Source: Bradyrhizobium diazoefficiens (GTDB lineage Bacteria > Pseudomonadota > Alphaproteobacteria > Rhizobiales > Xanthobacteraceae). Taken from it: a DNA stretch of 64,000 bases. Position numbers and translations under genes: made by a program. Positions 17,501-26,023 of the stretch are shown here, one piece after another (within the stretch, counting starts at the first letter, position 1; every line of letters starts with the position of its first letter). The notes beneath the pieces are model-generated. The model was not told the origin of the DNA. It ran no database searches and saw only the letters and a list, made by a program, of their open reading frames with translations. The DNA lies in assembly GCF_018129965.1 (NCBI RefSeq), contig NZ_JAFCKW010000005.1:246088-310087 (forward strand), written 5' to 3'.

Positions 17501-19306
17501 GTGAATTCGCGTGGTCTGTATCATAACGGCGCGCGTCGCCGTGCGCCGCGGCTGCTGCGCACGTTGCGGAGCGGCAGGGCTGGCGCTGCCTGCGCCTCTC
17601 GCCTCGTCGTCTGCGGTCTGATCGTTTGCGCGATCTGTACGACACCGGCCGCCGCGACGCCCGAGGCCGGGGGCGTCAAGCCGGGCGCAAAGCCTGCCGC
17701 TGCCGCGCCCGCAGGCGCGAAGCCGGGCAAGGGTGCCGAACAGAAGAGTGCGCCGGATGCCGCCAAGCCGGCGGCGCCGGAGGCGCGTTTCGACATCGAC
17801 GAGTATCGTGTCGAAGGCGCGGACAATCTGCCGCAGATCGAGGTCGAGGCCGCGGTCTATCCGTTCCTCGGCCCGGGCAAGAGCGCGCAGGACGTCGAGA
17901 AGGCGCGCGCGGCGGTGGAGAAGGCCTATCACGACAAGGGCCTGCAGACCGTCAGCGTCGCAGTGCCGGAGCAGGATGCGCAGCGCGGCTTCGTCGTGCT
18001 CAAGGTCACCGAGAACAAGGTCGGCCGTCTCAGGGTCAAGGGCTCGCGCTATTTCGATCTCGACAACATCAAGGGGGGCGCGCCGTCGCTGAAGGAAGGA
18101 GCGCTGCCGAATTTCCAGGACGTCACGAAGGACATCGTCGCGCTGAACAGGTGGCCGGACCGTCGCATCACGCCGGCGCTGCGGGCCGGTGTTGCGCCCG
18201 GCACGGTCGACGTCGACCTCAACGTCGAGGACACGCTTCCGCTCCACGGCAGCATCGAGCTCAACAACAAGCAGAGCCCGAGCACCACTGCGCTGCGCAC
18301 CAGCATCTCGATGCGCTACGAAGATCTGTGGCAGCTCGGTCATTCCATGACCTGGACCTACCAGTTCGCGCCGATGAATCCGAAGGACGCGACGGTCGTG
18401 TCCGGCTCTTATCTGGCGCGAACCGAAATCGACTGGCTCAGCGTCCTCGTCTACGGTCTGACATCGGACAGCTCGGTCGCGACCGTCGGTGGAGCCAACG
18501 TCGTCGGACCCGGTCAGGTCGTCGGCGGCCGCGCGGTGTTGACCCTGCCCTCGAAGGGCGACTTGTTCCAGACGCTGTCGCTTGGCGTCGACTACAAGGA
18601 TTTCAAGCAGACGCTCAAGCTCGGCTCCGACGCGTTCAGCTCGCCCGTGACCTACGTGCCGCTGGTCGGGACCTACGGTGCGACCTGGCAGGGCGAGGGT
18701 CGGCTGACCCAGCTCAACGCCACGATCACCGCCGGCATGCGCGGTATCGGCTCCAGCCGTGACGAGTTCGACGCCAAGCGTTTCGACGCGACCGCGAGCT
18801 TCATCACGCTGCATGCCGACATCTCGCACACCCAGGATTTCGCCGAAGGATTCCAGCTCTACGCCAAACTGCAGGGCCAGGCGGCGGACCAGCCGCTGGT
18901 CTCCAGCGAGCAGTTCAGCCTCGGCGGCCAGGACACCGTGCGCGGGTATCTCGAATCCGAGGTGCTCGGCGATTACGGCGTCGCCGGCACGTTCGAGCTG
19001 CGCACGCCGAACCTCGCGCAATATCTCGAGCAGAAGCTGCCCAATCCGGTCGGCGAGCCCATCAAGTACAACGCCTTCGACGATATGCGCTTCTTTGCCT
19101 TCGTCGACGGCGGCAATGCCCGGATCCACAAGCCGCTGACCGACCAGCAATCGCATTTCGACCTCGCGAGCTACGGCGTCGGCATGCGCATGAAGACCCT
19201 GCGCTATCTCAACAGCATCGTGTTCGTCGGTGTGCCGCTGACCAGCCAGCAGACCACCCTCGCCAATCACCCGCGTTTCAGCTTTCGGCTCTGGGGAGAA
19301 TTCTAG
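17501..19306 (+). CDS. TpsB outer-membrane transporter (ShlB/FhaC family)
   Basis: This 601-residue Omp85-superfamily protein exports a TpsA partner across the outer membrane. It has a GTG start with GAGGCAGAG just upstream. A long arginine-rich signal region (to ~52, ending TTPAAATP) is followed by an Ala/Pro/Lys-rich linker (~55-93). Two POTRA-like domains follow, from FDIDEYRVEGADNLP (~96) through the region of VLKVTENKVGRLRVKGSRYF. The 16-strand barrel begins near VEDTLPLHGSIELNN. The conserved L6-loop motif is present as DTVRGYLESEV (~480), and the chain ends with an aromatic residue (LWGEF). The presumed substrate is the giant adhesin at the window start. The stop abuts the ATG of the ExbB-like gene with no gap. 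Confidence 0.93.
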   Translation: MNSRGLYHNGARRRAPRLLRTLRSGRAGAACASRLVVCGLIVCAICTTPAAATPEAGGVKPGAKPAAAAPAGAKPGKGAEQKSAPDAAKPAAPEARFDIDEYRVEGADNLPQIEVEAAVYPFLGPGKSAQDVEKARAAVEKAYHDKGLQTVSVAVPEQDAQRGFVVLKVTENKVGRLRVKGSRYFDLDNIKGGAPSLKEGALPNFQDVTKDIVALNRWPDRRITPALRAGVAPGTVDVDLNVEDTLPLHGSIELNNKQSPSTTALRTSISMRYEDLWQLGHSMTWTYQFAPMNPKDATVVSGSYLARTEIDWLSVLVYGLTSDSSVATVGGANVVGPGQVVGGRAVLTLPSKGDLFQTLSLGVDYKDFKQTLKLGSDAFSSPVTYVPLVGTYGATWQGEGRLTQLNATITAGMRGIGSSRDEFDAKRFDATASFITLHADISHTQDFAEGFQLYAKLQGQAADQPLVSSEQFSLGGQDTVRGYLESEVLGDYGVAGTFELRTPNLAQYLEQKLPNPVGEPIKYNAFDDMRFFAFVDGGNARIHKPLTDQQSHFDLASYGVGMRMKTLRYLNSIVFVGVPLTSQQTTLANHPRFSFRLWGEF

Positions 19307-21241
19307 ATGTCGCTCCTTCGCTTCGGATCACGACCCGGATTTCGACTGGGCGCGCCGGTGCTTCTCGCTATGCTGTTCCTCGCTGCGCTATGGCCCAGTC
19401 CGGCCTCGGCGTGGTGGAACGAGCAGTGGACGCTGCGCAAGAAGATCACCATCGACACCGGCCCGTCGGGCGCCGGCATCAGCGATGCGATCGGCGCGAC
19501 GCCGGTGCTGGTGCGTCTGCATGTCGGCAATTTCCGCTTCGGCGCGGCCAAGGAGGATGGCGGCGATCTTCGCTTCGTCGCCGCCGACGACAAGACCCCG
19601 CTCAAGCACCATGTCGAGAAATACGACTCGCTGCTCGGCGAGGCGCTGGTCTGGGTCGGTGTTCCCGACCTGAAGCCGGGCGCCAAGAACGACATCTGGC
19701 TTTACTACGGAAACCAGAAGACGCCGGCCGCGGTCGACGCCAAGGGCACCTACGATCCCGACACGCTGCTGGTCTATCACTTCAACGACCGGTCGACGCC
19801 GGCGCAGGACGTCACCGCCTGGGCGAACACCGCGCAGAACGCGGTACCGGGCGCCGAAGGGGCCATCATCGGCCAGGGTGCGCGGCTCGACGGCCAGACC
19901 GCGCTGACGCTTCCCGGCTCGCCTTCGCTGGTGGTCGCCGAGAACGGCGAGCTCACCTGGTCGCTCTGGATCAAGATGACCGCGCCGCAGCCAGGCGCCG
20001 TGCTGTTTTCGCGCGCCGAAGGGGCGAACGGGCTCACGGTCGGATTGGACAACGGCGTCGCCTTCGTGGAAGTCACCAACGCTGGCAACACGCAGCGCAG
20101 TGCCGGCGGCGCAGCGATCGCGGCCGGGACCTGGCACCAGATCGCCTTCACGGCCAAGGGCGCGCAGATCATCCTCTACGTCGACGGCAATCAGGCCGCG
20201 ACCCTGGCCGCCGGCCTGCCCACCATGACCGGCGCGGCGCAGCTCGGCCGTGCCGCATCTGCTCCGGCAGCGGATGCGGCCGCGCCCGCCGCCGATGCGG
20301 CTCAAGCGGCTCCGGCCGCGGCCGCACCGGCCGGCGCTGCCGCTGGCTTTGCCGGCGACATCGACGAGTTTCAGATTGCCAAGGTCGCGCGCTCGGCCGG
20401 CTTCATCAAGCTCGGTGCGATCGGGCAGGGCCCCGACCAGGCCAAGCTGATGGCGTTCAGCGTCGACGAGGAAAACGCGGGCTGGTTCAGCGGCGGCTAT
20501 TTCGGCGTGATCCTTCGCTCGGTGACGCTCGACGGCTGGGTCGTCATCGGCCTGCTGGCGATCATGGCGGTGATCAGCTGGTACGTCATGGTCGATCGCA
20601 TCTCCTATCTGAACCGTGTCTCCGCCGGCAACACGATCTTCCTGAAGCATTTCCGCGAGACCTCGACAGACATCGGCGGCCTGCTCGCGCTCGACGCCGA
20701 GGAGAACGATCCGGGCTTTGGCGGCGAGCTCGGCAAGAAGCAGCGCAAGGCGATCCATGCCTCGCCGTTGTACCGGCTGTTCGCCGCCGGCGCGCAGGAA
20801 ATCCGGCGGCGCTTCGCCGGTGGCGGCTTCCGCAGGCTTTCGCCGCAGGCGATCCAGTCGATCCGCGCCGTGCTCGACAGCGGTTTCGTGCGCGAGAGCC
20901 AGCGCCTCAACCGCCTGATGGTGATGCTCACCATCGCGATCTCCGGTGGCCCGTTCCTCGGCCTGCTCGGCACCGTCGTCGGCGTCATGATCACCTTCGC
21001 CGCGATCGCGGCCAGCGGCGACGTCAACGTCAACGCGATCGCGCCGGGCATCGCCGCGGCGTTGGTCGCCACCGTCGCCGGCCTCGGCGTCGCGATCCCC
21101 TCGCTGTTTGCCTACAACTACCTGACGATCCGCATCAAGGACGTCAGCAGCGAGATGCAGGTCTTCCTGGACGAGTTCGTCACGCGCATCGCGGAATCCT
21201 ACGACGTGCCGGACGAGCCGGTGAAGCAGGCGGCGGAGTAG
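19307..21241 (+). CDS. ExbB/TolQ proton-channel subunit with N-terminal DUF2341 and LamG-like domains
   Basis: This 644-residue inner-membrane motor subunit carries a large periplasmic extension. The layout is: signal peptide to ~36; DUF2341-like segment from WWNEQWTLRKKITID (~36-140); LamG/concanavalin-like fold (~150-355: LLVYHFND, LTWSLWIKM, GTWHQIAFTAKG, IILYVDGNQA, ending GDIDEFQIAKVARS); an Ala/Pro/Asp-rich insert (~315-345) inside it. A transmembrane helix (~408-430, GWVVIGLLAIMAVISWYVM) follows, then a standard ExbB core with the TM2/TM3 signature (FLGLLGTVVGVMITF, then IAAALVATVAGLGVAIPSL). Ordinary ExbB is ~240 residues and lacks the first 400. It starts at the base after the tpsB stop and is followed four bases later by exbD. 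The LamG part might bind glycan or the exported adhesin; that is inference. Confidence 0.9.
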   Translation: MSLLRFGSRPGFRLGAPVLLAMLFLAALWPSPASAWWNEQWTLRKKITIDTGPSGAGISDAIGATPVLVRLHVGNFRFGAAKEDGGDLRFVAADDKTPLKHHVEKYDSLLGEALVWVGVPDLKPGAKNDIWLYYGNQKTPAAVDAKGTYDPDTLLVYHFNDRSTPAQDVTAWANTAQNAVPGAEGAIIGQGARLDGQTALTLPGSPSLVVAENGELTWSLWIKMTAPQPGAVLFSRAEGANGLTVGLDNGVAFVEVTNAGNTQRSAGGAAIAAGTWHQIAFTAKGAQIILYVDGNQAATLAAGLPTMTGAAQLGRAASAPAADAAAPAADAAQAAPAAAAPAGAAAGFAGDIDEFQIAKVARSAGFIKLGAIGQGPDQAKLMAFSVDEENAGWFSGGYFGVILRSVTLDGWVVIGLLAIMAVISWYVMVDRISYLNRVSAGNTIFLKHFRETSTDIGGLLALDAEENDPGFGGELGKKQRKAIHASPLYRLFAAGAQEIRRRFAGGGFRRLSPQAIQSIRAVLDSGFVRESQRLNRLMVMLTIAISGGPFLGLLGTVVGVMITFAAIAASGDVNVNAIAPGIAAALVATVAGLGVAIPSLFAYNYLTIRIKDVSSEMQVFLDEFVTRIAESYDVPDEPVKQAAE

Positions 21242-21245
21242 CTAG

Positions 21246-21650
21246 ATGCAAGTCCAGTCCGAGAGCAAGCCGTACGACGACATCAACATCACGCCGATGC
21301 TCGATCTCGCCTATGTGCTGCTGGTGATCTTCATCATCATGACCACGGCGACCGTGCAGGGCATGAAGGTGAACCTGCCGAAGGCGAGCGCTGCGCCGAG
21401 TCTCGCGCAGCAGACCACCAAGGCGATCACGGTCGCCAGCGACGGCAAGCTGTTCCTCGACACGATTCCGGTGACGCTGCCCGAACTCGAGCAGCGCCTG
21501 GTGCAGCAGCGCGCATTGACGCCGGAGTTTCCGATCGTCGTGCGCGGCGACAGCCAGACCTCGTACCAGAACGTCGTCGACGTGCTCGATCTGCTCGGCC
21601 GCCTGAACTTCACCCAGGTCGGCATGGCGACCAAGCCTTCGGCGCGATGA
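21246..21650 (+). CDS. exbD: ExbD/TolR biopolymer transport protein
   Basis: This 134-residue protein is the second subunit of the proton-driven Ton motor. A short cytoplasmic N-terminus leads into one transmembrane helix (~14-36, NITPMLDLAYVLLVIFIIM) containing the conserved proton-relay Asp (D20, in PMLDLAYVLL). The periplasmic domain has the typical TKAITVASDGKLFLD strand and a FPIVVRGDSQTSYQNVVDVLDLL helix. Length matches the family. Spacing to the ExbB gene is four bases and to the TonB gene six bases, so all three are translated from one message. Confidence 0.95.
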   Translation: MQVQSESKPYDDINITPMLDLAYVLLVIFIIMTTATVQGMKVNLPKASAAPSLAQQTTKAITVASDGKLFLDTIPVTLPELEQRLVQQRALTPEFPIVVRGDSQTSYQNVVDVLDLLGRLNFTQVGMATKPSAR

Positions 21651-21656
21651 GTCGGG

Positions 21657-22382
21657 ATGATGGCGTGGGACGACGACAGCAACGACGAGGACGGTGGGCC
21701 GGCATGGCGGCGCTATCTGCTGCTCGGCGTCTCGGCGCTGGTCGTGATCGCGCTGACGGCCGGCGTCGTCGTCATGGTGATGAGCGGCGACAAGGACCCG
21801 CCGCGCAAGGTCAACGAGCTCCAGGTGACGATGGTGCTTCCGCCGCCGCCGCCTCCGCCACCACCGCCGCCGCCGCCCGAGCAGCAGCCGGAACAGCAGC
21901 CCGAGCAGAAGGTGATGGAGCAGACGCCGGTCAAGGACGTCGTCGAGGAGAAGCAGGTCGACATTCCCAAGGACGCGCCGCCCGATGCCGGACCCGATCC
22001 GACGCCGGGCCCGCCGGATCTCGGTCTCGGCAACGGACCGGGCAGCGGCGGTCTTGCGCAGGGCAAGGGGCGCGGCGGCGGTGGAGGCGGCGGCAACAGC
22101 CGCTTCGGCTGGTACGCCAGCATCGTGCAGTCGCAGATGGAGGCCGCACTCCAGGCCAACGAGAAGACCCGCTACGCCTCGATGCAGGCGGTGATACGGG
22201 TCTGGCTCGACAGTTCGGGCAAGGTCAGCCGCGTGCAGCTGTCGCCGTCGACCGGCGACGGCGCGCTCGATGCGACCATTCGCGATCAGGTGATCGGCGG
22301 CATGCGCATGCGCGAGCCGCCGCCTAGGGACATGCCGATGCCGATCATCACCCGTATCACGGCACGCAGCCGGCAAGGGTGA
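21657..22382 (+). CDS. TonB-family energy transducer
   Basis: This 241-residue protein would couple the ExbBD motor to an outer-membrane client. An acidic cytoplasmic N-terminus (DDDSNDEDGG) precedes one transmembrane segment (~20-43, LLLGVSALVVIALTAGVVVMVM). A run of about 13 prolines and Glu-Gln-Pro repeats (~62-90) forms the periplasm-spanning arm, followed by a Gly-rich hinge and a C-terminal TonB/TolA-like domain (~145-241: FGWYASIVQSQMEAAL, AVIRVWLDSSGKVSRVQLS, DATIRDQVIGGM). The operon contains no TonB-dependent receptor. The only outer-membrane proteins beside it are TpsB and the porin, which makes the client the open question. Confidence 0.9.
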   Translation: MMAWDDDSNDEDGGPAWRRYLLLGVSALVVIALTAGVVVMVMSGDKDPPRKVNELQVTMVLPPPPPPPPPPPPPEQQPEQQPEQKVMEQTPVKDVVEEKQVDIPKDAPPDAGPDPTPGPPDLGLGNGPGSGGLAQGKGRGGGGGGGNSRFGWYASIVQSQMEAALQANEKTRYASMQAVIRVWLDSSGKVSRVQLSPSTGDGALDATIRDQVIGGMRMREPPPRDMPMPIITRITARSRQG

Positions 22383-22439
22383 TGTAGGCAGGGTGATGCG
22401 AGTGACGATGAGTGAGTTGAGAGCAGAAGAGGTGACGTC

Positions 22440-24242
22440 ATGTGGCGTGAAATGAAAACGCGAGAGCTGACTGCGACGGCCTTGATGCTGATCGCCTGCG
22501 CGGCCCCCGCCGCGGCGCAGGACGACGGCATGCCGCAGGGCAAGCGTCCGACCGTGTCGCGCGACGCGCCGCCATCGTCCAATGCGACGGTCAATCTGAT
22601 CAACCTCCTCGTCAAGCAGGGCACGCTCAGCGAGGAGCAGGCGGCCGTGCTGGTCAAGCAGGCCGACGACGAAGCCTATGTCGCCCGCCAGGCGACGCGC
22701 GACGCCGCGGCCAAGGCCGAAGGCGCCGAGAAGAAGGCGACCAGCGCCGCCGACGCGACGTCACCGCCCGGCACCAAGCGCGTCACCTACGTGCCCGAGA
22801 TCGTCAAGAAGCAGCTCCGCGAAGAGATCCGGGCCGAGGTGATGGACCGCGCGCACAAGGAGGGCTGGGCCTCGCCGGGCCAATATCCGGAATGGGCGCA
22901 GCGGATCAAGTTCTACGGCGACATGCGCGCCCGGTATGAAGGTGATCATTTCCCGGCTGGAAATTCCGCATTATTCGAGAATTTCAATGCGATCAACACG
23001 GGTTCTCCGTTCAATGAGGATCCGAATCTGAACGCATACCTCCCGCCGGCCTACAACGCCACGCAGGATCGCAACCGTTTCCGCTTTCGGGCTCGGCTCG
23101 GTGCCGACATCGATCTCACCGAGGGTTTCACTGCGGGCTTGAGAATCGCAACGGGAGACAGCAGTTCGCCGGTTTCGACCAACCAGACTTTCGGCGGCAA
23201 CGGCGGTAATTTCTCGAAATACGCGTTGTGGCTCGATCGCGCCTTCATCAAGTACCAGCCGGTGCAGGACTTCATCGGTTCCGTGGGCCGTTTCGACAAC
23301 CCGTTCTGGTCGCCGACGGATCTCGTCTGGTACAAGGATCTCGGCTTCGACGGCTTTGCAATCCAGGCCAAGCAGGAAATTGCAGAAGGCTTCACGCCGT
23401 TCTTCGTCGGTGGCGCCTTCCCGATCTTCAACACCGACCTCAACGCGGGACTTAACACCGTCGATAGTAATGGGCCTGTGAAACTCGCGAGCCGCGACAA
23501 GTGGCTGTTCGGTGCGCAGGGCGGCTTTGGCGCGCGGCTCGACCCTGAAACCAATCTGACCATGGCCTTTGCCTATTACGACTTTACCAATGTGAAGGGC
23601 AAGCTCTCCAGCCAGTGTCTCGTGGCCAGCGCTGTCGATATCTGCGATACGGATTTACTGCGTCCGTCCTTTGCGCAAAAGGGCAACACATATATGCGCT
23701 TGCGCAACATTCCTTATATCCAGGGCCAGACCACACTCTTCCAGTATTATGGCCTTGCAAGCGACTTCCGACCGGTAGTCGCGAGCGCGCAGCTTGATCT
23801 CGCGCAGTTCAATCCGATCCACATCATCCTCGATGCTGAATATGTCTGGAACACCGCGTTCAATCGTTCGGCTGTCGCCGCCGTGGCGGTGTGGCCCAAC
23901 AACTTCGCGCCATCTCTAACCAGGGGCGTGCAAGGCCCCTACAATGGCGGCAACCAGGGTTGGATGGCGCGCATGACCGTCGGTAACAAGGAGATCAAGC
24001 ATCTCTGGGACTGGAACGCGCATGTTGGCTACAAATACCTCGAGTCCGACGCGACGGTGGATGCGTTCGTCGATTCCGACTTCGGCCTCGGCGGCACCAA
24101 CCTCAAGGGCTACTTCATCGGCGGCAATGTCGGCCTTGGCGAGAACATCTGGGCCTCGGTGCGCTGGATGAGCGCGAACCAGATCGCCGGCCTGCCTTAC
24201 GCCGTCGATATCGTGCAGCTCGATCTCAACGTGAGGTTCTGA
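22440..24242 (+). CDS. Putative outer-membrane porin (Porin_5-like)
   Basis: This 600-residue barrel protein has a signal peptide (ACAAPAAAQ, ~27). Next comes an N-terminal helical region (ATVNLINLLVKQGTLSEEQAAVLVKQ) that is probably a trimeric coiled coil or peptidoglycan-contact segment, and a charged linker (~80-130). The beta-barrel runs from RIKFYGDMRARYEG onward, with repeated amphipathic strands, GVGRFDNPFW-like text as SVGRFDNPFWSPTD, and a C-terminal IVQLDLNVRF ending in Phe, the usual Bam signal. A good AGAGGTGA ribosome-binding site precedes ATG 22440. Internal GC is slightly lower than in its neighbours. It follows the TonB gene by 57 bases and precedes the coiled-coil gene by two. 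Confidence 0.85.
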   Translation: MWREMKTRELTATALMLIACAAPAAAQDDGMPQGKRPTVSRDAPPSSNATVNLINLLVKQGTLSEEQAAVLVKQADDEAYVARQATRDAAAKAEGAEKKATSAADATSPPGTKRVTYVPEIVKKQLREEIRAEVMDRAHKEGWASPGQYPEWAQRIKFYGDMRARYEGDHFPAGNSALFENFNAINTGSPFNEDPNLNAYLPPAYNATQDRNRFRFRARLGADIDLTEGFTAGLRIATGDSSSPVSTNQTFGGNGGNFSKYALWLDRAFIKYQPVQDFIGSVGRFDNPFWSPTDLVWYKDLGFDGFAIQAKQEIAEGFTPFFVGGAFPIFNTDLNAGLNTVDSNGPVKLASRDKWLFGAQGGFGARLDPETNLTMAFAYYDFTNVKGKLSSQCLVASAVDICDTDLLRPSFAQKGNTYMRLRNIPYIQGQTTLFQYYGLASDFRPVVASAQLDLAQFNPIHIILDAEYVWNTAFNRSAVAAVAVWPNNFAPSLTRGVQGPYNGGNQGWMARMTVGNKEIKHLWDWNAHVGYKYLESDATVDAFVDSDFGLGGTNLKGYFIGGNVGLGENIWASVRWMSANQIAGLPYAVDIVQLDLNVRF

Positions 24243-24244
24243 TC

Positions 24245-24838
24245 ATGCGGCTGCTTCGTCTGTCGTCTACAGCTCTCTTGGCCGTGATGATCTCAACGGC
24301 CGCCCATGCCGACCAGGAAACCGATCGCCTGCGCGAGGCGCTGCGCAGCGCGACCGCCCAGGCGCGCACCGCCGAGGACCAGCGCGCGGCGGTCCAGGCC
24401 AAGCTGACCGCGGCCGAGCAGGAGCGCGACCGCCTGCGCAAGCAAACCGAGGCCTATCGCGCCCAGGTCAAGGAGGCCGAGCAGTCCTACCGCCAGGCGG
24501 TGAAGGACTTCAACGACCGCATCGCCGAGCGCGACGAGTCCCTGGAGAAGTGGAAGAGCGCCTATGGCGAGGCCGCCGGCGTGGCGCGCACCAAGGATGC
24601 CGAGCGCGCCAAATTCGAGGGCGAAGCGACCACCTGGAAGGCGAGCGCCAAGGCGTGCGAGGCGAGGAATTCGAAGCTCGTCAGGATCGCCGACGACGCC
24701 GTCAAGCAATACGAGAAGATGGATCCGCTGGAGAAGGTGCTCCACCACGATCCCGTGATCGGGTTCAAGCGGGTCGAGCACCAGAACGCCGCGCAGGATC
24801 TTCGCGACCAGATCATCGAACAGAAGGCCAAGCCGTGA
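24245..24838 (+). CDS. Secreted periplasmic coiled-coil protein
   Basis: This 197-residue protein has a signal peptide ending at AAHA (~21) followed by an almost uninterrupted alpha-helical coiled coil (~25-130) rich in Ala, Glu, Arg and Gln (heptads such as LTAAEQERDRLRKQTEAY). A less regular C-terminal part contains MDPLEKVLHHDPVIGFKRVE. No enzymatic motif is visible. A scaffold or periplasmic spacer between motor and outer membrane is plausible from position, but the family is not one I recognise. Its stop overlaps the GTG start of the isomerase gene (GTGA), showing translational coupling. Confidence 0.75.
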   Translation: MRLLRLSSTALLAVMISTAAHADQETDRLREALRSATAQARTAEDQRAAVQAKLTAAEQERDRLRKQTEAYRAQVKEAEQSYRQAVKDFNDRIAERDESLEKWKSAYGEAAGVARTKDAERAKFEGEATTWKASAKACEARNSKLVRIADDAVKQYEKMDPLEKVLHHDPVIGFKRVEHQNAAQDLRDQIIEQKAKP

Positions 24839-25875
24839 ACCATTTCATCACCGGGAAAATCTTCAGGCACGCGCTGCTCGCTGGCGCGTTCGGCGTCGCC
24901 GCGTCGTCGCCGCTCGTGGCGCAGACGCGCACTCCGCCGCAGCCCGCGGCCCCGCGCGCCACGTCTGCGCAACCAGCTCCCGTGGCAACTCAGCCGGCGC
25001 CCGCGGCGCAGGAGACGACGGCCGGGAAGGGCGGCGAGATCATCGCCCGCGTCGGCGACAGCGATGTCACGGCAGAGGAAGTGCGGGCCACCATCCAGTT
25101 GCTCGATGCCCGCCAGCAGGCGGCGTTGGCGCGCGATCCAGCGCTGTTGAGCCAGACCGTGCGTGCGATCCTCGCCAACCGCCTGGTTCTGAAAGAAGCC
25201 GCGGCCAAGAAATGGGACCAGCAGCCCGCCGTGGTGACGCAGCTCGCGCGTGCCCGCGACGCCCTGATCGTCGAGACCTATCTGCAATCGGTCACGGCGG
25301 TCGGCGACAGCTATCCTGGCGAAGCCGACATCCGAAGCGTCTACGAGGCCAACGCCAGCGCGTTCCTGGTTCCGCGCCGCTTCCGCCTGGCGCAGATCGT
25401 GGTCAACCTCGCCAAGGACGCCGACAAGGCGGCCGAGGACACCGCGCGCAGGAAGCTCGACGACATCGTTCGTAAGCTCAAGCAGCCTGGCGCCGAGTTC
25501 GGCGCGATCGCGAAGACCTCGTCCGAAGACGCGGCGACCGCCGGGCGGGAAGGGGAGATCGGCTGGGTCGCAGAGCCCGACATGCGCACCGAGATCCGCA
25601 GTCAGGTCACCGGCCTGCCGAAATCCGGAATCAGCGATCCGATCCGGCTCGAGGACGGTTGGCACATCCTGAAGCTGGTCGATACCGAGGCCTCGCATAC
25701 GCGGCCGCTGGCGGAGGTGAGGGACGCAATCGTGCAGCGCATGCGGGCCGAGCGCGTGGAGGCCAACCGACGTGCCTATGTCGCCGAGCTTCTCAAACAG
25801 ACGCCGCCGGTGGTCAACGAGATCGCGCTATCGAAGTTGCTCGAATCCCGATCCGACGCCACGCCGTCGCGCTAG
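24835..25875 (+). CDS. Periplasmic parvulin-type peptidyl-prolyl isomerase (PpiC/SurA-like)
   Basis: This 346-residue foldase/chaperone uses a GTG start overlapping the previous stop (GTGA). The signal peptide ends near SSPLVAQ, and a Pro/Ala-rich stretch follows. A SurA_N-like helical chaperone segment spans ~65-170 (GEIIARVGDSDVTAEEVRATIQLL). One parvulin rotamase domain spans ~185-300 (RRFRLAQIVVNL, FGAIAKTSSEDAATAGREGEIG, GISDPIRLEDGWHILKLVD). Such proteins escort outer-membrane and secreted beta proteins, fitting an operon that encodes a TpsB barrel, a porin and probably export of a >4,000-residue adhesin. It appears to be the last gene of the operon. Confidence 0.9.
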   Translation: MNHFITGKIFRHALLAGAFGVAASSPLVAQTRTPPQPAAPRATSAQPAPVATQPAPAAQETTAGKGGEIIARVGDSDVTAEEVRATIQLLDARQQAALARDPALLSQTVRAILANRLVLKEAAAKKWDQQPAVVTQLARARDALIVETYLQSVTAVGDSYPGEADIRSVYEANASAFLVPRRFRLAQIVVNLAKDADKAAEDTARRKLDDIVRKLKQPGAEFGAIAKTSSEDAATAGREGEIGWVAEPDMRTEIRSQVTGLPKSGISDPIRLEDGWHILKLVDTEASHTRPLAEVRDAIVQRMRAERVEANRRAYVAELLKQTPPVVNEIALSKLLESRSDATPSR

Positions 25876-25933
25876 CGCGGAAGACGACAGAGTGATGTCC
25901 ATTTGATGACGGCCGGGACGCCGTCATCCGGGG

Positions 25934-25968
25934 ATGATACAATAGTTAATCGTCGGTAAAAGTATCAT
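25934..25968. promoter_or_regulatory. A/T-rich inverted repeat upstream of the sugar transferase
   Basis: Perfect 7-bp arms ATGATAC (25934-25940) and GTATCAT (25962-25968) flank a 21-base spacer containing AATAGTTAAT. This stands out from the GC-rich surroundings and lies 55-90 bases before the chosen ATG. It is a candidate operator or promoter; the factor is unknown. Confidence 0.35.
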
Positions 25969-26023
25969 AATTATGGTACAATGCGTGTGCTATCCGGGTC
26001 ACGACACCGATCCCGGGGGCGAC

